64,000 nt of DNA from Rhizophagus irregularis (taxonomy: Eukaryota > Glomeromycota > Glomeromycetes > Glomerales > Glomeraceae), in NCBI RefSeq assembly GCF_026210795.1, contig NC_089450.1, positions 1,798,001 to 1,862,000 of the forward strand, read 5' to 3'. The position numbers and the translations under genes are program-made. A model generated the notes under the pieces. It was given only the letters and a program-made list of their open reading frames with translations, did not search any database and was not told the DNA's origin. Numbering within the stretch: the stretch's first letter is position 1; each line of letters begins with the position of its first letter. This document shows, in pieces, positions 12,701 to 22,171 of the stretch.

Positions 12701-14632
12701 ATCTTTACTTACCGCGCCACATTCTTTTTTTTCCAAATTTAGATCTTTGGATCAAAAGAAGCGCCGCATTTGAGTGAAGCGAGTATAATGTCAGAAATTT
12801 CTCTTCCTGGTACAAAGAATTCTCTACACGTCCTTCACGATATTCAAACCAAACTAAACAAATCTCCAAACACCACTGATAATAAACTATTGGACTTAAA
12901 AAATGCGGCCCCATGGGTAATGGCGTGTATGGTCCCATTGCCAGATTTTACCGTACCAAAAGATGAAAAGGATGAAACTTCAAAACAATCAACTTTTATT
13001 CAGATGGTGATATCATCATCAAATGATAATATGGATTTTATATTTGATAATCCCGCAATGGAAGCGATAGTTGACTTTAAATGGTGTACATATGCTAAAA
13101 AAATTATTTACTTCCTTCTTGCTCTTTATGGATTTTACCAATTATGCTTTACGTATTTATGTTATGCTTATATTGCACATTTGTCTTCAAATGATTGGAA
13201 ATGGGTCTTTTTTTATCCTTTTGCTTGTTGGATATTATTATTTGGCATATTTTTGTTGATTTGTGAGGCTAGTCAAGGGAAACTTCTTAAAAAAAATTAT
13301 TTCCGAATTTATAATCTTTTTGATCTGTTAAGTGGAATTTTACCATTACTTTCTACAACACTCTTATTAGTATTTTCATATTCTCAATGGAAATTAAACA
13401 ATAATGGGTTCGAAAATATCAAAACTGATTCAATAGTACTGATTTTATTATCCATCACGATGCTCACTTTATGGATTGAGTTGGTAAGCTTTTATAGTGT
13501 TCACATATAAATATATATAATTATTGTATTTAATAGCTCATAACCCTCTTTTTTTTTTTATTTTAGTTAATGAGAATGCGCTCCTTACAAAGTATGTATA
13601 TTTCATTTTTGACGTTTTGACGCATATAATTAATAAGATTTTTTAACTTTTTCCCTCTTTGTATATTTTTATAGTTATCGGAGAATACGTGTTTTTAATC
13701 ATTAATCTATCAAAGAGAATTGCTCCTTTTCTAGGCACTATGCTTGTTGTAATCTGTGGGCTAGCCCACTCAATGTAAATATAAAGTTATAAAATATTAA
13801 AATTCTTCTATATTATTTAATCACTTTGTTAACTTACTTCTTTTTACAAACAAACAGGTTCATCTTGTTAAGTCGTCCGAATGATATAAATCTTATACCA
13901 GATCAAAATACTTACACTTTATTAAATACTGCAACACAAGAAAGTTATACGTTAACACAAAACATTGACGTAAATAGTGATAATGATAATTTATTCCATA
14001 ATTTTTTTACGTCAATAAAAGCTGTATATTTTTGGATAAATGGACAATGGGATCAAATAGATCAATGGAATTTTTGGCCTGTTGTTGGTTTAAGCATATT
14101 CGGTAGTTTATTTTTGGTTATTATTATGCAAAATATTTTAATTGCTTTAATGTCGTAAGTATTAACAGTTATTAAAAGTTATTGTTGGTTTATTTTAATT
14201 ATTTGATTTATGGGTAGTCGAACTTTATTAATTTTTCTATTCTTTCCTCTCTTAAGGGATGTTGTCGATGAAGCAAAAGAAATTGGTAAAAGAGCATTTC
14301 TTAAGTTACGAGCTGAATTAATTGCTGAAGTGGAAGTATTTTTCTTAACTAAAAGACAATTACATGATAAAGTTTTATTTCCAAGACATATTTACTTTAT
14401 AATTAATTGTGATGAAGCCAACCGTTGGTTAGAAAAATGTAGACGAAGGAACAATATTGGCTATTCAAATTATGGTGGAAAAGACAGAAGAGAATCAATT
14501 CATTCCAACAACTCAACCAAAAAAGATTATGTGAATAGTGAAAACAATGAACCATTTGGAAATAAAAATAGATTAGCCGAGATTGAGAAAAACATTAACT
14601 TATTGATAGAATTAGCTAAAAATAATCCTTAA
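9740..14632 (+). CDS. TRP-like ion-transport protein with N-terminal WD40-like region (8 exons)
   Basis: Exons 9740-9824, 9901-12537, 12613-12689, 12743-13483, 13567-13591, 13675-13774, 13858-14154, 14257-14632. All introns are GT-AG and phases agree, giving 1445 residues. The N-terminus reads SPNGKELASLD, like a WD40 blade, and sparse WD-like segments continue to about residue 600 ('TTIWDLF', 'IQVWEEHKKLVYIW'). Between about residues 130 and 250 is a His/Asn/Ser-rich tandem repeat. From about residue 1050 there are hydrophobic segments at ~1053-1078, 1087-1108, 1124-1146, 1161-1180, ~1190-1225 and ~1295-1320. The last is preceded by an aromatic re-entrant stretch (KAVYFWINGQWDQ) and followed by DVVDEAKEIGKRAFLKLRAE, typical of six-TM TRP/voltage-gated-type cation channels after S6. 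The C-terminus has a WLEKC segment and ends in a predicted coil. Role inferred: plasma- or internal-membrane cation channel with a large cytosolic sensor domain. The ion is not deducible. Confidence 0.85.
10250..10560 (+). repeat. In-frame 36-bp tandem repeat coding HNNSS[IV]SS
   Basis: Inside exon 2 of the channel gene. Three nearly identical 12-residue units (NNSSISSIPTHH) are followed by diverging units of 14 residues (NNSSVSSISKYTHH) and degraded ones. The length is a multiple of three, so copy-number changes keep the frame. Probably a flexible cytosolic linker, and likely polymorphic. Confidence 0.85.
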
Positions 14633-14639
14633 TTTTATA

Positions 14640-15169
14640 TGATGTATTTGATTCATTTGTATCAATTTGTTATTCAATTTTGTACATTTTATAAAATGAT
14701 GAGAACTGCTAAATATCTTAATTACACAAATTTCATAACTTTTAAGATATTTTCAATAGAGCAGAAAGTACCCGAACAAATCTTACACTCGAAGTTTGCT
14801 TATTTCAGGGGTATTTTTCAAAAATTTTAAACTACATACCCCTGTTTTTAATTAACTAATAATCTAAATTTAATAAATTTTATACTATTTGGTTAATAGT
14901 AATAATCAATATTTACTGAAATATGATACAAAGTGATTTTTTATTTAATATAGATAAGAAATATTTATGCTTGCAATATTATACATTTTTTTTGCATTAT
15001 TCTTATTGTTTATTATTAAATTAATAATTTTGATATAATTTTCCAATATAAAATAATGTTATTAAAATTTTATTAATATAAAAATATTTAATTTATTTTA
15101 ATAATTGACAATAAAAATTTATAATAAATTTAATTATAAAAAACTAATTATAAAAAACAGAAATTAAAA
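14640..15169. other. 3' flank of the channel gene, no gene seen
   Basis: AT-rich. The small open frame 14639-14830 has no motif and begins directly after the channel stop codon, so it is most likely 3' UTR or flank. Confidence 0.4.
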
Positions 15170-15410
15170 GAACTCTTCCCCATACCGTTCACATCCAGTT
15201 TTCACATAAGAAATAAACCGCTTTTTTCTCATTAAAATAATAGGAAACTAGTACTTCAGTATTAAGGCAAAAGTGTTCCTTGGTTAAAACAACACACTTT
15301 TTATTATCCCTCCTTTATATTTAAAAGAGTTCATAAGAACTTATTATTTTCCTTTACAGAAAATTTTTTGTTTTCTTGCAAAGTTTTTCTTCAAAAGAAT
15401 TTTATTATTA
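15170..15410 (+). mobile_element. 5' fragment of the 45-kb-type retroposon
   Basis: Matches the reverse complement of about 47165-47395. Shared landmarks in order: 'taccgttcac', 'tttttctc', 'cttcagtattaag', 'aaaagtgttccttggtt', 'aacacactttttattatc' and 'ttttgttttcttgc'. The match covers the presumed 5' untranslated leader and stops before the coding region, so this copy has lost its body or has diverged. It shows that the leader is a conserved part of a repeated element. Confidence 0.75.
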
Positions 15411-15566
15411 TATAATTTTTATAAAGTAGTAGCTACTGAAATCCACTTTTTTACTTTTTCTTATGTTTTATCTTATTTTCCAAAAAAAGTTTATTTAATA
15501 CTCTTTTTTTTATATTACAAATATTACAAAATAAAGAAAAAAAATTGAAAAACTAAGAAAAATATA

Positions 15567-15757
15567 CCGTAAAGTCCCGATTATAAGCACCCTCCGAATA
15601 TAAGCACCCCCGGATTTTTATATTACCCGAAAGTAAGCACCCTTGACCAACATTATGATAATTTTGGCCAATACTACAATATACCAAATATATAAATTTA
15701 CCCAAATATAAGCACTCCTATAATAAAAAAAGGTTGCTTATATTCGGGACTTTACAG
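15567..15757. mobile_element. MITE, CCGTAAAGTCCCGA family, copy 1
   Basis: A 191-bp element with ends CCGTAAAGTCCCGATTATAA and a near complement at 15739-15757 (complement reads CTGTAAAGTCCCGAATATAA), flanked by TA on both sides. The interior has 'ggccaatactacaatatacc'. The copy at 40236-40425 is the same element in the opposite orientation. The TA target points to Tc1/mariner-type mobilisation. Confidence 0.85.
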
Positions 15758-16942
15758 TATGTAAAGTATATATGCTATAATATTAAATATTATCAATATT
15801 AATTATAATATTTTATTAATAAAAAATGTTAATTAGATTATTAATAATATAAAATAAAAAAATTATATAGTACTAGAAGTTTATATTCACCAATAATATA
15901 ATTTTATTTCAATTTTCTGAACTAATTTTATATCATATAATTTAAAATTCAGCCAATAAAGCTCATAATTTCTTATATAAAATACCAGTAAAATGCAATT
16001 TTTTAAATTTTTTATTTAAGTTACAGTTTTTATAAAAATATATATTTATATGGTATTGAACACTAGTAGTATAATTTAATAAAGTTATTATATTTGATTA
16101 TATTTATTAAAATTTTATAATAATTAAGGATTTTATTTATTAATAAAATAAAATCTATAAAAATCACATTCAGTTCTTATTTGCCAATCACTTAGCCATT
16201 TTTTTAGCAGAAGTTACTAAAGAAAAAACTTGAATTTTCTTACTGATTGTAAAGTATTTTTAAAATTAGTCAGTAATCCTTTTAAGACTTAAATAGACCT
16301 TTAACTTCTTATTTTGGTAACTTAAAGTAGTTTTTATTAAAGATAATTTTACTTTTGCAAACTTTTCTTCTATTGCAGTTTCTGACAGTTGTAATAATTA
16401 CACACTAGATGACTAGACTTTGAACTTTATATTAGTGTAAAGTTTTTCCATTAATTTCTTTATTTTTAAAGTGTTACAAAGGTTTCTTTTTGAAGTACAA
16501 GTTGAAATAAAAATGATCATTTAATGACTTAGAAAGTGGACTTCTTCTTTATTATTAGTTGATGTTTAAAGAGTTGTAGTGATAAATGAAAATTTTAGTA
16601 TTTACTATTTTTTTTACTTAACTTTTTTCTTAAAAGTTTTCAAGATTATGACTTTTTTTTTTATTTTTTAGTTTTTCTTTTTTTTCTAAAATTTTGGTAT
16701 TTTTACTTTTAGTTTTTTTTTAAAAAAGCTAAGGTACTAAAATGTTAATCATTTAGACTAAAGGTTTGATGTTACTTACTATTTAAATTTATGTAAATTA
16801 GTCAAATTAGAAAAGCTAATAGAATTAGGTAATTTTTAATTTTTAATTTTTATTAATTCAAATTAATTAGCAAAGAAATCATCAAAATTAAAAACATTAG
16901 ATTATTTAAAGCAAAAAGTTTTAGGTTGAGCTTAATAATCAG
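15758..16942. other. Gene-free AT-rich stretch
   Basis: Long T/A homopolymer runs and no open frame of note. The end of the window (about 63890-63980) shows similar phrases ('ccatttttttagtaaaaatt', 'aaaacttagtttttcttac') to 16190-16250, so an old dispersed repeat is probably present here. Confidence 0.45.
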
Positions 16943-17187
16943 TAAGGTTGCTGGAGAAACTCAGGGGTTTTGGCAAGTTGGCAAAATGCCAAAATAGCGA
17001 AATTTTGCTGAAACTATATGAAAGTCTTATTAAAAAGTTGGCAAAACTCTGGAGAAAAGTGAAACCTGACAAAACCTATTATAAATGTTGAAACTGCCAA
17101 AACCTTGCCAAAACTATAATAAAACTATAGTAAAATTTTGGAGAAACTAATCGTAGAATTTTGGAAAGGTTTAGGCAAGCAAACTTA
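16943..17187. mobile_element. MITE, TAAGGTTGC family, copy 2
   Basis: About 245 bp, closely matching the copies at 3816 and 28041 in order and spacing of all internal words ('tctggagaaaagtgaaacc', 'aaaactataataaaactata', 'aaactaatcgtagaatttt'). The right end is mutated (GCAAACTTA). The flanks share 'agcttaat', a possible displaced 8-bp target duplication. Confidence 0.75.
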
Positions 17188-17554
17188 GCTTAATGTATCT
17201 ATAGACTTAAGATAATTATCACAGCCATTAAATAGAATTATAAAAAGGCTCCATTTTTTCAAGTTTATGAATTTTCATCCTGATATACCAACTCTTTATA
17301 TTTTTTTCCTTTAAATAAACATATCCATTAATAAATGAGGCTTAAAACAAAGAGTATTAATCTGGATCATTTGTATATTATTTTGCTGATGGATGGAAGA
17401 ACCCTATGAGCAGTATTGTGACTAGAACTGGAACATGTTCTTGAATAGGATAGGATAGGACAATCCAGAACTTGGACAAGATATTGTTGATGTTCAGGAC
17501 AAAAATTCATTATAAGAGGATATATAATTTATATATAATATTAATAAACACAGG
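17188..17554. other. Gene-free flank
   Basis: No gene. Contains 'aggataggataggacaatcc' and 'aacttggacaaga' (about 17447-17485). Similar wording ('ggataggacaggatgggaca', 'aacttggacagga') recurs at about 21876-21925 on the other side of the following element, so the element may have inserted into, or duplicated, a local repeat. Confidence 0.4.
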
Positions 17555-17569
17555 TCGAAATATGAAAAA

Positions 17570-18080
17570 TCAGTCACCAATCGGTCATATGACCGATTGG
17601 TGACTGATTGAAAGCTGATTGGTTACCTATTAGTGACCGATTCTTTCAATCTGTTACCTATCGGTCACCAATCAGGCATAAATTGCCAATCAGTCACCAA
17701 TCGGTCACCAATCTGACATAGCCGATTGGTAACTAATTGGTTACTGATTAGTTTACAATATTTGATTTACGTATTAAAGTTAAAAAATTAGCATTATAGT
17801 CTTGTAAAGCAAGTCAAATTATACATAATCCAAGCTTTTGAACTTGTTCTGATAAATATATTAAATTTATTATTAACAATCAGTTACCAATCGGTCACCA
17901 ATCGGTCACCAATCTGATATAAGCGATTGGTGACCGATTGGTTACTAATTGGTTTGCAATATCTGATAGTTTTAAGAGTTCAGAATTTTTATTTGTTACT
18001 TTAATATGTAAAATTGTATTAATTAAAGAAAATCAGCTACCAAAAGAATAGCCGATTAGTGACTGATTGGCTTTTGAAAA
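17570..18080. repeat. Subterminal ACCAATCGGTC repeat block (left)
   Basis: Many head-to-tail and inverted copies of an 11-12 bp word 'accaatcggtc' and its complement 'gaccgattggt', interrupted at about 17755-17875 by unrelated AT-rich sequence. Counterpart blocks lie at 21540-21850, 26365-26620 and 30790-30955. Confidence 0.8.
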
Positions 18081-18099
18081 AACATTCATTTAATAAAGA

Positions 18100-19020
18100 T
18101 GAACAGCATTCCGATTTACAAATTTTTTATTTCTGGGTTGTATAATTCATCCGGCAACCTAAAAAAAAGAAAAAGAAAAGCGTTAGAACGTTTCTCTTAA
18201 AAAAATTATGTTATTCCTCCCCTCCACTTACATAATTCCAAAGTCCAGTTCGTAATTTTCGTCTGGCAACCTGAAAAAAAAAGGAAAGAAATGTTCAATA
18301 ACGTTTCTTAAAAAATTAATAAAAAAACCTACTCTCCAACCCTCTTTTACCTAAATTCCAAAGTCCGGTTCATAATTTTCATCCAGAAACCTAAAAAAGA
18401 GAAGAAAAAAGCGTTTAGTAACGTTTCTTAAAGAATATAATAAAAAAAATTAACTCTCTGATCTCCTTTTTTACCTAAATTCCAAAGTCCGGTTCATATT
18501 ATTCGTCCAGCAACCTAAAAAAAAAGAAAAAGAGAAGCGTTAGAACGTTTCTCTTAAAAAAAAATATGTTATCCCTCCTTTTCTTCACTTACATAATTCC
18601 AAAGTCCAGTTCGTAGTTTTTCGTCCAGAAACCTAAAAAAAGAGAAGAAAGAAGCGTTTAGTAATGTTTCTTAAAGAATATAATAAAAAAAATCAACTTC
18701 CTGACCTCCTTTTTTACCTAAATTCTAAAGTCCGGTTCGTATTATTCGTCTGGCAACTTAAAAAAAAAAGAAAGAGAAGCGTTAGAACATTTCTCTTAAA
18801 AAAATAAAATATTATCCTTCCTCTCCTTCACTTACATAATTTCAAAGTCCGGTTCGTATTATTTGTCTGGTAACCTAAAAAAAAAGAAAAAGAGAAGCGT
18901 TAGGAACGTTTCTCAAAAAATAAATATTATCCCCCTTTCCACTTACATAATCCAAAAGTCTGGTCGTAGTTTTTGTCCAGCAACCTGAAAAAAAAGAAAC
19001 GTTTATTAAATCCCCGATCC
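18100..19020 (+). repeat. Tandem array of ~115-bp hairpin-bearing unit, forward
   Basis: About eight units. Each has 'ccaaagtccggttc', 'gtccagcaacct', a purine run, and a short palindrome of the AACGTTNNNNAACGTT kind ('gcgttagaacgtttc'). Landmarks recur near 18235, 18355, 18480, 18597, 18720, 18840 and 18950. Confidence 0.8.
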
Positions 19021-19099
19021 AGCCTTTTTTATAATAGATAATCTACAGATTATCAAACTATGTGTATGTCATATGACTATAACTCATTGATACACAGTA

Positions 19100-19135
19100 C
19101 ACAGTAAAAAAAAAAAATATATATATATATATTTT
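19100..19135. repeat. (A)n(TA)n microsatellite
   Basis: An A-run followed by about nine TA units, marking the turning point between the forward and inverted 115-bp arrays. Confidence 0.8.
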
Positions 19136-19139
19136 TATT

Positions 19140-19735
19140 TTTTTTTGTAGGTCGGACTCCTATTTTTTGTAGAACACTAGACCCTTAGAGACCAGGACGA
19201 ACTACCTATATAATAAAGGTAATGTGGAGAAGGTTATATGTTTTGTAATTAAGAAACGTTTTTAACATTTCTTTCTTTTTCTTTTTTGTAGAACTAGGAC
19301 GCCAAACTCTTAGAAATGAACCCGGACTTGGATGTGTGTAAGGAAAGAGGAAGGAGAATTTTTTTTAATATTAAGAAACGTACTAACGTTTCTTTCTTTA
19401 TTTTTTTGTAGAGCTAGGACACCAAACTCTTGAAAACGAATCCGGACTTGGAAATGTAAGGAATAGAGGAGGGGAATTGATTTTTAAATATTAAAGAAAC
19501 GTACTAACGTTTCTTTCTTTATTTTTTTATAGGATTAAGACGCCAGACTCTTGGAAACGAATCTGAACTTGGATAATGTAAGGAATGGGGAGGGGAATTG
19601 GTTTTTTAATATTATTGTAATTTTATTTTTGTTTTTTTTTGTAGGTCGGACTACTATTTTTTGTAGAACGCTGAACCCGGACTTGGAATGTAAGAATATG
19701 GGAAGGGGAAGGTAAAATTGTTTATATTTCCGAAC
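19140..19735 (-). repeat. Tandem array of the ~115-bp unit, inverted
   Basis: The complement of the 18.1-19.0 kb unit: 'aagaaacgtttttaac', a T-run, 'tgtagaactaggacgcc', 'cccggacttgga'. Three to five units. Together with the forward array it makes a large inverted repeat of about 1.6 kb. Confidence 0.8.
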
Positions 19736-19829
19736 TTGTATAATATTTAGTTAGATTTTTTCAATAACGGGTTTAATAACATGATTTAAAATATTTTTTT
19801 TTATACAGTTTTTAAAACTCTTTAAACTC

Positions 19830-20630
19830 CATATGGGAAGGGTTCATATGGGATATCTAATAAAAAATTTTTTTTAAGAGATTTTCTAAGAGTTCATATG
19901 GGAAGGGTTCATATGGGATATCTGATAGAAAAAATTTTTTTTTGATAGACAGATAGAGATTTTTTTTTTTTTGAGATTTCTAAAAGTTCGTATGAGTTCA
20001 TATAAGATATTTTGATAAAGATTTTCTAAGAGTTCGTATAGAAGGGTTCGTATGGGATATCTGATAGAAAATTTTTTTTTGAAAGATTTTCTAAGAGTTC
20101 ATATGGGAAGGGTATGGGATATTTTTTGATAGAAAATTTTTTTTAAGAGATTTCCTAAAATTCGTATAGGATATTTTTGATAAATAGAGTTTTTTTTTTA
20201 AGATTTCTAAATTTTGTATGAGAAGAGTTCGTATGGGATATCTGATAGAAAATTTTTTTTTTAAGAGATTTTCTAAGAGTTCATATGGGAAGGGTTCGTA
20301 TGGGATATCTGATAGAAAAATTTTTTTTTGATAGACAGATAGAGATTTTTTTTTTTTTAAGATTTCTAAAAGTTCGTATGGGAAGAGTTTATATGGGATA
20401 TTTTGATAAAGATTTTCTAAGAGTTTGTATGGAAAGGTTCGTATGGGATATCTGATAGAAAATTTTTTTTTGAAAGATTTTCTAAGAGTTTATATGGGAA
20501 GGGTATGGGATATTTTTTAATAGAAAATTTTTTTTAAGAGATTTCCTAAGATTCGTATAGAAAATAGAGATTCTTTTTTTGAAATTTTCTAAGAATTTGT
20601 ATAAGATATTTTTAATAGAGAATTTTTTTA
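19830..20630. repeat. Higher-order tandem repeat, ~420-bp period
   Basis: Basic words are 'gattttctaagagttcatat', 'gggaagggttcgtatgggat' and 'atctgatagaaaa' followed by a T-run. A longer block, including a distinctive 'gatagacagatagagat', begins near 19900 and again near 20290, so short repeats were amplified as a larger unit. Confidence 0.8.
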
Positions 20631-21419
20631 TAATTCGTAACATTAAATAAAAAATAATATACTTTTTATTAAATTTATATTAAATAAATTAATATTATTA
20701 AACAATTTTAAAAAAATTTAGGTCTCCAAAAGTCAAGGTAAAATTTGATATATATAAGCTAAAATTATGAGACGAGTAAATTCGATATTTATCTATTATT
20801 AACCAATTAAAATTCGGTCTGATCTTTATGCACATAACCTGATCTTAACATGCATATAAATTACCAAACTAGAGTTTGTTTATTTTTCAAAAAATATACA
20901 CGCTCTTTCTTTTCTGTTTTTTTCTTATTCTCTTTACATTTTACAGGTATATTAATTATTGTATTTTTGTCATTAAATTTATTGTACTGACTATATTTTA
21001 TTTTATAATATTAACTTTATCACTTTTTAATATTACTAATGTAATGTTATATTTCTTTTTTTTTATATTACTAATGTTATTCTTTTTTTTATATATTTTA
21101 CTAATATCATTACGTATTTTTCTTTTTTTTTATCAAACTCTTCATAATACTAACTTTGTATTTGTACTTTACTATGATTACTAACTTTTATATTTACACT
21201 TTACTATTTATTAAATATTACTAACTTTATCAGTTATATACTAACATCTGTTTTCAAATATTACATCATTTTGTAGTATAAAGTATTTAAAAAAGATTAT
21301 GAATGGTTTTTATTTTAAATATTAATAAATAAAGACACTATGTATTTTATTGTTTGTAAAGTTTATAATTTTAATAAATATTATAATGTGCTGTAATAAA
21401 TTTCATAAATTGACTATCA

Positions 21420-21850
21420 ATATAATTGACCATAAATTGACCATAAATTGACCATAAATTGACCATAAATTAACTATCGATTGACCATAAATTAACCATC
21501 AATTGACCATAAGTTGACCATCGATTGACCATAAATTGACCATCAAATTGACTATCAATCAGTCACCAATCGGTCACCAATCTGACACCAATCTGACACC
21601 AATCGGTCACCAATCTGACACCAATCTGACACCAATCTGACATCAATCTGACACCAATCTGACACCAATTGGTCACCAATCGGTATATCAATTCATCATT
21701 AATCAGACTGCCCAGTTGGTGTCAGATTTTGGCGAAAATCGGATGCCAATTGGGCAGCCCGATTGGTATCTGATTGAGACAATCAGTTACCAATCAGTCA
21801 CAAATCGGATACCCGATTAATGACTGATTGATGACTGATTTGACACCTTT
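21420..21850. repeat. Tandem 'accataaattg' and ACCAATCGGTC blocks (right)
   Basis: First a run of an 11-bp unit 'accataaattg' and variants (21425-21545), then the ACCAATCGGTC / ACCAATCTGAC family of 10-11 bp units to the right end of the element. Non-coding. Confidence 0.85.
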
Positions 21851-22171
21851 TGACTTGTAAAATTAGACAATATTTTGGATAGGACAGGATGGGACAAATG
21901 AAATTGAACTTGGACAGGACATTAAAATTTTGTAAAACACTGTTCCGCTACATCACTGCCAGTGTATGAAATCTATTTGCAGAATTTGCGGAGCGCAACA
22001 TACTTTTGATTTCGCAAATTGCACGTCTTTCAATGATCGCGCATTGCGCAACTAAAATTTTGCGCAAATTCCCGCAAATTTTGCGCAAAACGCACAATTT
22101 GCGCAAATTGCGCAAAATTTTTGTGCAAATATTCCCCCTAAAAATTATCTAATTAGGCAATTATTCTCGCC

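Larger units (their letters stand above)
17555..21864. mobile_element. Large non-coding minisatellite element with CACAGGTCGAA-type ends, copy 1
   Basis: The left end reads CACAGGTCGAAATATGAAAA. The right end at 21831-21864, complemented, aligns over about 34 bp with scattered mismatches (TACAAGTCAAAAGGTGTCAA) and continues into the same 'aatcagtcatcaatc' words. Between them are blocks of a short ACCAATCGGTC repeat at both ends, two oppositely oriented arrays of a ~115-bp unit, and a higher-order array near 20 kb. There is no coding region; the hydrophobic frame at 20876-21184 is T-rich low complexity. The architecture is shared with 26354-30966. How it moves is unknown. Confidence 0.6.

Noticed and set aside
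14639-14830. 63-residue frame right after the channel gene
   Set aside because: No motif, begins immediately after the stop codon; treated as 3' flank.
17570-18080. CRISPR-like array of short repeats
   Set aside because: Repeats are ~11 bp, occur in both orientations without unique spacers, and the DNA is eukaryotic.
20876-21184. 102-residue hydrophobic open frame
   Set aside because: It is a T-rich low-complexity run translated as Phe/Leu/Ile; no start context, no motif, and inside a non-coding repeat element.
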